From Burkholderiaceae bacterium (GTDB lineage Bacteria; Pseudomonadota; Gammaproteobacteria; Burkholderiales; Burkholderiaceae_C), in contig JANJVG010000124.1 of the NCBI GenBank assembly GCA_024710165.1, positions 1 to 37,137 of the forward strand: DNA of 37,137 nt. Reading direction: 5' to 3'. Numbering within the stretch: position 1 is the first letter of the stretch; each line of letters opens with the position of its first letter. Below the pieces are notes generated by a model. The model ran no database searches, was not told the DNA's origin, and was given only the letters and a program-made list of their open reading frames with translations. A program made the position numbers and the translations under genes. Below, in pieces: positions 15,767 to 22,551 of the stretch.

Positions 15767-17816
15767 TCAGGTCAGTGCGTAGTTGCTTTGACGGATCAGA
15801 TCACCCAGATCATCAGACAGCTTCTCGTACTTGCCCTGCTTGCCGTAGATACCACTGAGGATCATGTCCAGTGTGGTGCTCTCGGCCAGTTCAGCAAAGA
15901 TATTGATGTAGTGTTGACGCAGATGATTCATGTAATTTGCATGGCACTTGAACTCATCCAAATGTTCAGATAGCTTCGCTACTGCTATCCCGGAAAGATT
16001 ACCTATCTTCCAGCCTCATAGTTTCCTATGGGATCGGACCATATCATGCTCTTTCGAGCCGTACTGTTTCCACCCCGCTTGGGGCGTACTCTACTTGGTT
16101 CATCTCACGATGCCTTTCGATGGTCTCTGAACGTTAGTATCCTCTATGTACCCAAGAGTATGTTTTTGAGATTTCAGTTCTTGAACGCCTACATTTAATG
16201 TCTCTTACTGTTCCTCTAGTCACCCCACACCGATCTGCAATAGCAGTATCAGATAGGTCGGTGTCTTGGAGCAGCTTGCAGACTTGATGTATGGTCGTAG
16301 TAGTGAATCGTCCAATCTTTCGATTGTTACTTCCTGCGTTGTTAACGGATTTGGTAGCTACACACAGATTCTTAATAGCGTTGTTATCCCGCTGTTTGTC
16401 TATGTGATCTATCTCATGTCCTGCTGGTGGCAGTGCTCCATGGTATAGATAGAACAGCAAACGATGTTTCATTCGTAGCCGTCTATTGCACCAAAGCCTT
16501 ATATATCCATCTGGGTTTTTGCTACCAACATCTTGATAGATGTGGTTTCCATTTCTACCGCCTTTGGCGTTAATTACCCCAGTTGAATAGTCAACGCTAA
16601 GTAGTTGATGATTCTTGAAATACTCAAAATCAATTTTCTCTTGAGACATAACTTTCCTATAAACAACTCTGCATGAATTGTAATACAGGGCGAGTTATAA
16701 AGATACTCTTCGCTGCTGATTGCCATATCCTTTCGGACTTAGGGTTCCAGCAATTAAATACGTTTAATGTGCACCATGAGGTTAATGCACAGTAACCACT
16801 TCAAATGGCTTGTGAACAAGCATCGAATTGATAATGCCAAGCAGATCTTCCAAGTGTTGATGACTGAGGTTGTGAACGTTCTTGCTGTTGAGATGAGGCA
16901 AGATCACTACATCAGCCATGTGGCTACGGTCGTACAGATCCTTGTAGTAGCTGGTTGCCTTGTCAGGGCCACCCAACTGAGGATTGTTTAGAGCTTGTTC
17001 GATCAGCTCCTTGGCTTGTTGCACCAGCTCTGCGTTGTAGTTGCAGCGGCGATGGATGTTACGTAGTACGTAAGCATCAACGCTGTGCACTACATTGGCT
17101 GCATTGGACAGTCCCTTCTTGGTGCCCTCATTCTCCTTATAGTGGTGAGTGAAGGATGCACCATCAAGCTCTTGCACCTCAATGCGAGTTTCCTTCTCAG
17201 ACATGACTTTCACCTTGGCTTCGTAGCCGTCAGGCAGTTGCCATGCGTGCATCTTGGCGTAGGGTTGCCATGAAGCCAGCAAATCCTGAAGCAGTTGCCA
17301 AGCACCTGGAGCCAGCTTGTATGCAGCAGCATAGAAGGCAGCAATCTCGGGAGTATCCTCACCGAACAACTTCAGAGGTTGTGCCTTGCTGCCATAGCAG
17401 GCAGTCATAAGCGCAGTCTTTGCCTTCTTGCGAGGCACGGAGATTCCTTCACCACCCAGAATCTCGTTCATCAGCTCTGTGCAGGATGTATAGGCATCGG
17501 CTCGCTTGTTGGGATCTACCAAGCCAGTAGCTTCAGCTCCAGCCTTGCAGCCGGTGAGGACTGACATGACCTGAATGCCAGAGCAGGTGGCATCGAAGCC
17601 AACAAGATGGCCTGTAGGAATGCCTGCTTGAGCCTTGCGAATAGCCATGACAGCCTTCACAAACAAGGGTTTCTTGTCTGCTTGATCAGCAAGGCTTTCC
17701 AAGGTATCCATGTTGTCCTTGACCCATTGAATGCGCTGATTGAATAGGAGTTTGTCGTTACCATAATGGTTTGAGGCATCTATTAGTAAATATTCAAAGC
17801 CGGTAAAAGTTTGCAT
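15767..17816 (-). CDS. T7-like RNA polymerase II large subunit (N4 gp16-like), intron-interrupted
   Basis: The spliced product has 407 residues: exon 1 is 17816-16785 (344 codons) and exon 2 is 15958-15767. With the product of 18775-19755 it forms a two-subunit single-polypeptide-type RNA polymerase, which in N4 transcribes middle genes. Motif A is GFDATCSGIQ, with the catalytic Asp. Motif B is RKKAKTALMTACYGSK, with the Lys and YG. Motif C is VH then DEFKCH, split exactly between His and the catalytic Asp by the intron at 15959-16784. Without splicing, exon 1 ends at a TAA right after the His and lacks the second metal-binding Asp. The ATG overlaps the HNH stop (TAATG) and follows AGGAG. Confidence 0.92.
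15959..16784 (-). mobile_element. Group I intron in RNA polymerase motif C
   Basis: All four conserved core strings are present in order on the minus strand. They are P AATTGCTGGAA (16755-16745), Q AATCAGCAGC (16721-16712), R GTTCAGAGACCA (16132-16121) and S around GATATGGTCC (16045-16036). P7 pairs GACCA with TGGTC. The exon end TGTGCAT (16791-16785) pairs with GTGCACA (16774-16768), giving P1 with the required U.G at the splice site. CTCAT (16780-16776) pairs with exon 2 ATGAG (P10). The last intron base is G (15959). The 826-base intron carries an HNH gene between Q and R, that is in the P6 loop. Confidence 0.93.
16134..16649 (-). CDS. Intron-encoded HNH homing endonuclease
   Basis: This 171-residue protein lies entirely inside the group I intron and its stop is two bases before the R element. 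The HNH core is HRLLFYLYHGALPP then EIDHIDKQRDNNAIKNL, which gives His, DH and the N-x-x-NL helix. The C-terminal third (QVCKLLQDTDLSDTAIADRCGVTRGTV) is a helix-turn-helix likely to read the target. It would cut intronless RNA polymerase alleles and drive homing. It differs in type from the two zinc-finger HNH enzymes elsewhere in the window, so the intron arrived independently. Translation start is at 16649 after a modest AGGAAAG site. Confidence 0.9.
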   Translation of the reverse strand: MSQEKIDFEYFKNHQLLSVDYSTGVINAKGGRNGNHIYQDVGSKNPDGYIRLWCNRRLRMKHRLLFYLYHGALPPAGHEIDHIDKQRDNNAIKNLCVATKSVNNAGSNNRKIGRFTTTTIHQVCKLLQDTDLSDTAIADRCGVTRGTVRDIKCRRSRTEISKTYSWVHRGY

Positions 17817-18469
17817 TATGTTTTCTCCTGATTGTCGTTAGGTGAAGTGGAATATCGCCATTTATGCCCATAGGCAGTGGTTGCAGTAATCAATCTAGTA
17901 GTCCCATTGGGATTACGTTTCTTGCTTACACGTTGGTTTATTGCACCTATGATGTTTGACGGAAGACCTTTAAATTCTCTTGCTGCTGCCGAAACAGAAT
18001 GGAATCTTTGAATAAAGTTTCCATCTAGATCTAGCATATCTACTGCTAACGTTTTTTTATTGTTTGCTCCAATGGTTCGATCAGAATAACCTTTTTGGTT
18101 GTTCTCATTCCATGTGACTACTTGCAGGTTATCTAGGCGATAACTAATATAGTCATTAAGACGATCAAATGATGGTTTGAAGTTTGATTTGTAACCTGAC
18201 TGTTCCCATGCTTCAAATAGAAGATGGAATTCAGGATTACTTTTAGACCAATCAAGAAGCTCTTTTTCGGTGTATGCAGGCGGTGCATATCCTCGCTTTT
18301 TGGCTTTTGATTTTTGAGTGGCGTAGCATTCTTTAATCAATCCTTCCTTTGATCGTATAAAGCGTTTCTTACATACTTTACAGTCTGCTCTATAGCCATC
18401 CTTACCTGTTGATTGTTTATCAAAGTATTCAAATGGAAGAGTTTGTTTGCAGCAAGAACATTCTTTCAT
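17816..18469 (-). CDS. Free-standing HNH homing endonuclease between RNAP subunits
   Basis: This 217-residue protein has an N-terminal zinc pair (CSCC, CKVC), a core SFDRLNDYISYRLDNLQVVTWNENNQKGYSDR and a NUMOD-like tail (HSVSAAAREFKGLPSNIIGAI...HKWRY). The architecture and spacing match the enzyme behind the DNA polymerase (7461-8063), so the two are paralogues. It sits between the genes for the two RNAP subunits. I see no group I core in its flanks, and both subunit genes keep their own starts, so it is a free-standing homing gene. Its stop overlaps the large-subunit start. Confidence 0.85.
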   Translation of the reverse strand: MKECSCCKQTLPFEYFDKQSTGKDGYRADCKVCKKRFIRSKEGLIKECYATQKSKAKKRGYAPPAYTEKELLDWSKSNPEFHLLFEAWEQSGYKSNFKPSFDRLNDYISYRLDNLQVVTWNENNQKGYSDRTIGANNKKTLAVDMLDLDGNFIQRFHSVSAAAREFKGLPSNIIGAINQRVSKKRNPNGTTRLITATTAYGHKWRYSTSPNDNQEKT

Positions 18470-18495
18470 GGTATTTTCCTTGTCGTAATGGTGTG

Positions 18496-18514
18496 ATTAG
18501 CATTATATGCTAAT
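18496..18514. repeat. Perfect 8-bp hairpin with 3-base loop
   Basis: ATTAGCAT and ATGCTAAT flank a TAT loop, 27 bases upstream of the HNH gene start. It could be a transcript-stabilising hairpin, a pause site or a hairpin promoter of the N4 virion-RNAP type. Nothing in the sequence decides between these. Confidence 0.6.
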
Positions 18515-18541
18515 TATGCTGTTATGACAAACTCCAATTGA

Positions 18542-18778
18542 TTACCTCAATAGGAGTTCAAGAACAATCAGTTCTTTAGGTACATGCTGAGGTAGTACAG
18601 GAGTCCAATCGCATCTGTACCATTCACCATTTCCTGATGAGTCGTACTGATGTACATATCCACCGTTGTAAATCTCTAATCCCCAATTAGTATGGAGATA
18701 CTGAGACAACGATGGGTATCCCTCTTCAAACGTATCTACTAGCGGGTTAGCGTAGTAGAGTCTGGTTTTGGTATTCAA
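18542..18778 (-). CDS. Hypothetical protein after small RNAP subunit, TTG start
   Basis: This 78-residue acidic, Tyr-rich protein begins with TTG overlapping the small-subunit stop (TTGA), with AGAGGG upstream, so it is coupled to the polymerase subunit. The sequence includes NWGLEIYNGGYVHQYDSSGNGEWYRCDW, which looks beta-rich. It is not recognised. Its place between the two subunit genes could mean an accessory role in polymerase assembly, or just that this is a spacer gene as found between N4 early genes. Confidence 0.6.
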   Translation of the reverse strand: MNTKTRLYYANPLVDTFEEGYPSLSQYLHTNWGLEIYNGGYVHQYDSSGNGEWYRCDWTPVLPQHVPKELIVLELLLR

Positions 18779-19755
18779 ACACCCTCTACCAACTCTTCTT
18801 TTGCTAAGTCGATTGAGGCTTTCTTGTAGGGATTACCTTGAGTGTTGATGTGATAGCCTTGGCTGTAGATGCGTCCCCGCTTGTCTACCTTATGAGTGAG
18901 GTGGAACTTGTTACCGGCATTGATCATTTCCATGTACATCTCCGCAGATGTTCCCTTGAACGTTTCCCACATACCTTCTACGTAAGCTACGTAATGGGCA
19001 TACGAAGGGAACTGCTTGTGCTTCTTCTTGATAGCAACCCATTCGTCGAAGTCTTCTTCAGACTTCAACTCAAATGACTTGTCTTCTTCAAGTGCCAGCA
19101 GGAAATCCACATCCAGCTTCAGCTTGACGCTGTTAGCTATGTTCAGTACATCCAAGCAGATGTTTCCATCGTGGTGGTTTCCCTTTCCAAGGATCAGTGA
19201 GTCCTTGTGAGTCAGATAGCCACTGTCGTAGTTGTTTTCCAAATACAGAGGCCCACACACCATCGGTGGTAGGTAGTCGCTGTGCTCGATGAACCGCAAC
19301 AGACGGTCTGGCAGTTCAATGCGGCTGACCACCATGAGAGAAGCCATACGGCTCTCTTTGGTAATGTCAAAGGCATCTGTGAGGCACAGCACAGACAGCA
19401 TTTCTGCCACTGTCTGAATAGCATCAGAACGATCATCAAAGCCAAGTCGCCCAGAAAGCTGTACATTGACTGATGCCATGAGCTGTGGCTTTTGCATATA
19501 GGCAATGCCTACAAACAGGTCTGTCACGAGTTGTGGCAGATCCGTTGCATAAGCCTTGAGCTGCTTGATACGTGCTTCCTTTTCAGGACGGTACTGTCCC
19601 TCCATCCAATCCTTGATGAGAGCAACACCCTTATCAACCTTGGATTGGTTGACAGGGTTTTCAATAATGGCTTTACGAATGTAGCCATCAATGTGCTTGC
19701 GGCTATATTTCCGTTCAATGGCTTCCTGAACCATGATTTGGGCATGCGTATCCAT
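18775..19755 (-). CDS. T7-like RNA polymerase II small subunit (N4 gp15-like)
   Basis: This 326-residue protein is the N-terminal half of a T7-like polymerase. It ends with DKRGRIYSQGYHINTQGNPY then KKASIDLAKEELVEG. This contains the DxxGR motif and the region before motif A, and the large subunit then resumes at GFEYLLID. The break matches the natural gp15/gp16 division of N4 RNAP II, so it is not a frameshift and no splicing is required. The start follows AAGGACTAATC. Length is somewhat above what I recall for N4 gp15. Together with the large subunit and, in N4, an accessory activator, it transcribes middle promoters. Confidence 0.9.
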   Translation of the reverse strand: MDTHAQIMVQEAIERKYSRKHIDGYIRKAIIENPVNQSKVDKGVALIKDWMEGQYRPEKEARIKQLKAYATDLPQLVTDLFVGIAYMQKPQLMASVNVQLSGRLGFDDRSDAIQTVAEMLSVLCLTDAFDITKESRMASLMVVSRIELPDRLLRFIEHSDYLPPMVCGPLYLENNYDSGYLTHKDSLILGKGNHHDGNICLDVLNIANSVKLKLDVDFLLALEEDKSFELKSEEDFDEWVAIKKKHKQFPSYAHYVAYVEGMWETFKGTSAEMYMEMINAGNKFHLTHKVDKRGRIYSQGYHINTQGNPYKKASIDLAKEELVEGV

Positions 19756-19773
19756 GATTAGTCCTTGGTTTGT

Positions 19774-20112
19774 TTATCGCCAGCCATCTGGGAGATGGCA
19801 ATTGCTTGGTGCGTTAGCGAACATAGGTGCAATTTGGGCATCGGTATAGCCAGCCAAACCACACCCAATACGGGTGACTTGGAAGTCAAGTTCTGGATGG
19901 TTTCTTGCATAGTGCAAGAACCCATTCACATAGCCTTGGATGGTTTCCAATGGCAATGTCTGGATGCGGTAATCCTTGGTTGGAATGGCATACGAATTGC
20001 CTTGCGGCCCTACGCCACAGCCATAGATAGCACCATGGTTTCTACGTGCAAACAATGCGGCACCAGCACCATGACGCCCTGCCAAGTTGCTACCAAATAC
20101 AAAAATCGACAT
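19774..20112 (-). CDS. Macrodomain-like A1S_2505-family phage protein
   Basis: This 112-residue protein opens SIFVFGSNLAGRHGAGAALFA and contains GVGPQGNSYAIPTKD, TLPLETIQGYVNGFL and VTRIGCGLAGY. These are the hallmarks of what databases label the A1S_2505 family of phage non-structural proteins. The glycine-rich loops resemble the ADP-ribose-binding loops of macrodomains. Such proteins could bind or remove ADP-ribose during infection; activity is not proven here. It is translated just after the DUF4326 gene and just before the RNA polymerase genes. Confidence 0.8.
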   Translation of the reverse strand: MSIFVFGSNLAGRHGAGAALFARRNHGAIYGCGVGPQGNSYAIPTKDYRIQTLPLETIQGYVNGFLHYARNHPELDFQVTRIGCGLAGYTDAQIAPMFANAPSNCHLPDGWR

Positions 20113-20122
20113 GGTTAGTGAC

Positions 20123-20416
20123 TTATTTTTTCAACAATTCAGTGAATGCCCAATGGGCAGCTTTAGTGAGGATGTCCCCATGACATCGGAGTGGTGCACA
20201 AAAACATACGAGATCTTTGTTGTGCAACTGAGCAAGCTGTTCAAGAGTGACCTCTCCGTTACTAACTTGGTTGCGCAAGTACTCGGCGTGCTTTTCGCAC
20301 ACATCGTCCCGAGTACCGTCTTTACCGATTACAAACGGGTTTCCCCACATGGAGCCTCGTCCAATATAGACAGCACCATGCGGAATACCAGACTTATGTT
20401 TGTTTAACACAGCCAT
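20123..20416 (-). CDS. DUF4326-domain protein
   Basis: This 97-residue protein has GAVYIGRGSMWGNPFVIGKDGTRDDVC and, near the C terminus, DLVCFCAPLRCHGDILTKAA. This is the defining LVCWCxPxxCHGD-type motif of DUF4326. The Cys and His pattern suggests a compact metal- or nucleotide-binding fold. The family often travels with macrodomain-like genes, as here. Function is not established. It appears to be the first gene of the RNAP transcription unit, with GAGGT seven bases before the ATG. Confidence 0.8.
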   Translation of the reverse strand: MAVLNKHKSGIPHGAVYIGRGSMWGNPFVIGKDGTRDDVCEKHAEYLRNQVSNGEVTLEQLAQLHNKDLVCFCAPLRCHGDILTKAAHWAFTELLKK

Positions 20417-20455
20417 GCTTAATACCTCGGGTGGATATAGTCAAAAAACGAAAAT

Positions 20456-20468
20456 CCTAAAAGTTAGG
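20456..20468. promoter_or_regulatory. 5-bp hairpin with 3-base loop upstream of the RNAP operon
   Basis: CCTAA and TTAGG flank a 3-base loop about 40 bases before the DUF4326 start. N4 virion RNA polymerase promoters are 5-7 bp hairpins with 3-base loops placed just upstream of the start site, so this is a candidate early promoter for the RNAP operon. The loop bases do not obviously match N4, so the call is speculative. Confidence 0.35.
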
Positions 20469-20501
20469 TTATCGGTTTGACTGTTTGGTTAAATTGGATA
20501 G

Positions 20502-20558
20502 AAGTTCTACAAAGTTCTATAGAAGTACCCAAAAGGTATCTAGAACTAAGTAGAACTA
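20502..20558. promoter_or_regulatory. Phased dyad of AGTTCTA half-sites (operator-like)
   Basis: AAGTTCTA occurs at 20502 and 20512, exactly 10 bp apart. Its inverse TAGAACTA occurs at 20541 and 20551, again 10 bp apart. Inside lies a smaller dyad (GTACC/GGTAT). The arrangement lies between the membrane-protein gene and the RNAP operon. It fits two helically phased dimers of a DNA-binding protein, or a long RNA stem. Confidence 0.55.
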
Positions 20559-20563
20559 CTGGT

Positions 20564-20857
20564 TTATTCTTGCTCCAACTCTTTCAATCCCCATGATGGG
20601 ACAGAGCTGTAAGGGACTTCACGCACGTAGAGATACTCCAGTTCATAGCCTTCTGGCTCATAGGCTGTATAGAACTGGTTACCAGATTGAATATTGGTGC
20701 AGAAGTACACAGTCGATTCAGCTTCTTGCATATAGAGCCTCAACAGAATAGAAAACAAGAGCAACATCGCCCCAGACCAAGCCGCTTGCGGCCATAAATA
20801 ATGTGTGTTGACTGTGTGTTTTCTTCTGGTTTCATCCCGGTAATAAAAAAACCCCAC
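20564..20857 (-). CDS. Small membrane protein, start uncertain
   Basis: The frame allows up to 97 residues. The first possible start (GTG at 20857) lies inside the terminator of the upstream gene and has no ribosome site. Later in-frame starts such as the ATG of MLLLFSILL are more credible. The sequence holds one hydrophobic segment (AWSGAMLLLFSILLRLYM) followed by an acidic soluble tail with two short YE/YL-rich stretches, so a single-pass inner-membrane protein with a cytoplasmic or periplasmic tail is likely. Function unknown. Confidence 0.5.
   Translation of the reverse strand: MGFFYYRDETRRKHTVNTHYLWPQAAWSGAMLLLFSILLRLYMQEAESTVYFCTNIQSGNQFYTAYEPEGYELEYLYVREVPYSSVPSWGLKELEQE
20781..20792. 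repeat. GCCGCTTGCGGC hairpin
   Basis: This is one of four compact GC stems with CTTG at the tip in the early region (others at 21241, 22075 and 22552). This copy lies inside the membrane-protein frame. Confidence 0.6.
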
Positions 20858-20878
20858 TGCACCGAAGTGCAGCAGGGT
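20844..20878 (-). terminator. Intrinsic terminator after the 92-residue gene
   Basis: On the minus strand CCCTGCTGCAC pairs with GTGCAGTGGG around TTCG, followed by seven T. It lies behind the gene at 20900-21178. Confidence 0.92.
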
Positions 20879-20899
20879 CTTTATGAGGGGGAACTGAGC

Positions 20900-21178
20900 T
20901 TAGAACCCAATGTTCACCGCAGAAGCTGGCTTATCTGCCATCTGGAAGTCCAGTTCCAGAGCTTTGGTAAGAGCCTCCAGACCATCTTCTTGCTGAAGAC
21001 GTTCGATGAGGGCTTTATCAAATGCGCGCTGATCCTTCAGTGCAATTGCACCGATCTTTGCACGACTACCATCAGCACGCTTGACCCAAATGTTCAGAAA
21101 AGCCTTGGCTTTCCACGATTCATCGGACTGAGCGTTGGTGTTGGTAGCTGCGGGTGCATTGAAATTGAAACGTGCCAT
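20900..21178 (-). CDS. Conserved small phage protein
   Basis: This 92-residue protein starts after AAGGAG. After a low-complexity Ala/Asn/Thr start it carries DESWKAKAFLNIWVKRADGSRAKIGAIALKD, a compact beta segment that recurs in small single-domain proteins of several phage groups, and an acidic helical C terminus. I recognise the type but know of no assigned function. It has its own strong terminator 20-50 bases downstream, so it is expressed as a short unit. Confidence 0.7.
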   Translation of the reverse strand: MARFNFNAPAATNTNAQSDESWKAKAFLNIWVKRADGSRAKIGAIALKDQRAFDKALIERLQQEDGLEALTKALELDFQMADKPASAVNIGF

Positions 21179-21240
21179 GATATAACTCCTTGATTATTAA
21201 CAGGTTTTGAACAGAGAGATGAGGCATCAAGCCCCACAAC

Positions 21241-21256
21241 ATGCCGCTTGCGGCAT
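21241..21256. repeat. ATGCCGCTTGCGGCAT hairpin with CACAAC flank
   Basis: A 7-bp stem with a 2-base (or 6-bp stem with a 4-base) loop. The context CACAAC before and CTA after is shared with the hairpin at 21501-21514, so the two are diverged copies of one element. It lies directly behind the stop of the gene at 21257. Confidence 0.65.
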
Positions 21257-21457
21257 CTACAGATCTATGGAAATGAAATGCCTGTCACTACGAGAGAAAA
21301 CCGTAGTGCTCTGGTCTTCAAGCAGACTCGCGCAGCGAGCTGCAATAGCTTCAGATTCAGTTTCATAAATGACCTTGGAAGGTGAAGCAAAGACCAAAGC
21401 AGACACTAAATCACTGATCTTTTCCTCAATAGAGGAAAGAACTTTTAAAGCTTGCAT
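21257..21457 (-). CDS. Small hypothetical early protein
   Basis: This 66-residue protein starts after TTAGGAGCACAAC with a good AGGAG site. The first half is helical (ALKVLSSIEEKISDLVSALVF) and the rest mixed, with no transmembrane segment of full length. Not recognised. It is flanked on both sides by the two related hairpins at 21241 and 21501, so it may form a small cassette. Confidence 0.6.
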   Translation of the reverse strand: MQALKVLSSIEEKISDLVSALVFASPSKVIYETESEAIAARCASLLEDQSTTVFSRSDRHFISIDL

Positions 21458-21500
21458 GTTGTGCTCCTAAGAGAAGAGCTGAGATATAACAGCTCACAAC

Positions 21501-21514
21501 ATGCCGACAGGCAT
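21501..21514. repeat. ATGCC-GACA-GGCAT hairpin
   Basis: A 5-bp stem and 4-base loop with flanks CACAAC and CTA matching the element at 21241-21256. It lies upstream of the gene at 21257-21457. Confidence 0.6.
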
Positions 21515-21930
21515 CTATAGAACTACTAAGAGTTCAATGAACTATGTAGAAGAACATATAGAAGTAGTTGGAGATGATTGAGTAGAAGAGTGTAGAGAGG
21601 AATGTAACAGAGTTATGAAGTGTGTAAGCAAATTACTTAGGGTATCGTGTGGGTATCGGAATGATAAAGGTGAAGAAAATGATGTAGAGTTTGGTGTGTT
21701 GATCACCTTAACCAAATTTAACAACATATAACCACCATAGTCATCAACTTAACGTGATTTAACTGAACTTAGTGAAACAATCGCTGAGTTGTCCAGTAAG
21801 AGACAGAGTAAAGGTTGAGGGATGCTTGAGTTGATCTCTATCTATCTTATGAATCTGTCTGTCTTTAAGGTGTGTAGGTGTGTGGTATCCCCGTGTGTGG
21901 TATTCGGATGTTGGATGTTCCTACAGCGGT
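21515..21930. other. Gene-free regulatory stretch of the early region
   Basis: I see no credible gene in these ~415 bases; the longest antisense frame lacks a ribosome site and has spurious composition. The stretch contains further TAGAACT/AGTTC motifs at 21518-21545, including the palindrome AGTTCA-A-TGAACT. It also has purine-rich GTAGAAGA tracts and a GTGTGTGGTAT repeat at 21878-21906. It may hold early promoters, operators or part of the virion terminal repeat. Confidence 0.45.
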
Positions 21931-21963
21931 AAAAAAACAAACACCCTACTCCGAAGAGCAGGG
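21931..21963 (-). terminator. Intrinsic terminator after a micro-ORF
   Basis: On the minus strand CCCTGCTC pairs with GAGTAGGG around TTCG, followed by TGTTTG and seven T. It lies directly behind the micro-ORF at 21972. Confidence 0.88.
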
Positions 21964-21971
21964 TTTATGTT

Positions 21972-22070
21972 TTAGTCGTAGAGCCACAGAATCCAATCCA
22001 GATCCACGGAATCATCCAGTTCGTAGTAGTACATACGAAGCTCCAAAGTAACAGGACAACATCGTCCCAT
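21972..22070 (-). CDS. Micro-ORF (20 or 32 residues) between two terminators
   Basis: The longer reading of 32 residues starts at 22070 with AAGGA immediately before the ATG, too close for good initiation. An internal ATG at 22034 has GGAG six bases upstream and gives MYYYELDDSVDLDWILWLYD, a 20-residue acidic aromatic peptide. The unit is enclosed by terminators at 22095-22123 and 21931-21963, so it would be a separate transcript. Whether it is translated is uncertain. Confidence 0.35.
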   Translation of the reverse strand: MGRCCPVTLELRMYYYELDDSVDLDWILWLYD

Positions 22071-22074
22071 TCCT

Positions 22075-22088
22075 TGCAGCTTGCTGCA
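22075..22088. repeat. TGCAGCTTGCTGCA hairpin
   Basis: A 6-bp stem of the CTTG-tipped family, lying between the terminator at 22095 and the micro-ORF, where a promoter for that unit would be expected. Confidence 0.55.
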
Positions 22089-22094
22089 CTGGTA

Positions 22095-22123
22095 TAAAAA
22101 ACAAACCTACCCCGAAGGGTAGG
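22095..22123 (-). terminator. Intrinsic terminator after the 88-residue gene
   Basis: On the minus strand CCTACCC pairs with GGGTAGG around TTCG, followed by TTTGTTTTTT. It lies right behind the gene at 22132. Confidence 0.92.
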
Positions 22124-22131
22124 AATGTTGA

Positions 22132-22398
22132 TTACTGGGCGATGACCTTTGTTTCACCTTCGACGGTGATACCTTGAGCCTTCAACGCTTCCAGCTCTTT
22201 GCGATATTCAGCCTTACGCTGCGCTGCCTTCAGTGCACGGTCGTCCCGTGCTTCGTCCACAAAGGTAGCAGTCTGCTCTTCAGCCCACTGACCGAGGTTA
22301 TCCAACGAGTTCGCACCACGTTGAACAGCAGAAGCCATCGTACCGATAGCAGCGTAGATGGAATGCAGCATTGCAAAGAAACCAAGCTTTTGAACCAT
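22132..22398 (-). CDS. Small hypothetical early protein with amphipathic N terminus
   Basis: This 88-residue protein is read from the ATG at 22398 because GGAG lies six bases before it; the frame opens earlier with a TTG. Residues 2-25 (VQKLGFFAMLHSIYAAIGTMAS) are moderately hydrophobic and could associate with membrane. The remainder is a charged helix (DEARDDRALKAAQRKAEYRKELEALK). Function unknown. It has its own terminator. Confidence 0.6.
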   Translation of the reverse strand: MVQKLGFFAMLHSIYAAIGTMASAVQRGANSLDNLGQWAEEQTATFVDEARDDRALKAAQRKAEYRKELEALKAQGITVEGETKVIAQ

Positions 22399-22551
22399 AA
22401 CAATCTCCAAATAAAGTTAAAGGAAGGAAAATGCCTCAATGCGCTGAGGGCTTTTATATATTGCCGCGCATGGCTGCTAATGACCCGTAGCAACGGGAGA
22501 TGGCCAATCTATATTCAGATATGAGCGGCCTATGCTCATACCCCATTACAA
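22399..22551. other. Intergenic stretch with hairpins
   Basis: No gene is seen. It holds CCCGT-AGCA-ACGGG near 22484 and a 7-bp TATGAGC/GCTCATA stem at 22520-22540. Together with the element at 22552 this makes three stem-loops upstream of the 88-residue gene. Confidence 0.4.

Noticed and set aside
15767-15961. Stand-alone 64-codon gene
   Set aside because: It has no ribosome site, begins inside motif C, and is explained exactly as exon 2 of the large RNAP subunit.
17816-18778. A second intron between the two RNA polymerase pieces
   Set aside because: No P/Q/R/S group I strings are seen, both pieces have their own starts and ribosome sites, and N4 RNAP II is naturally two subunits divided at this point.
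21542-21727. Ser/Thr-rich 61-codon frame
   Set aside because: No ribosome site, low-complexity composition from a purine-rich non-coding stretch.
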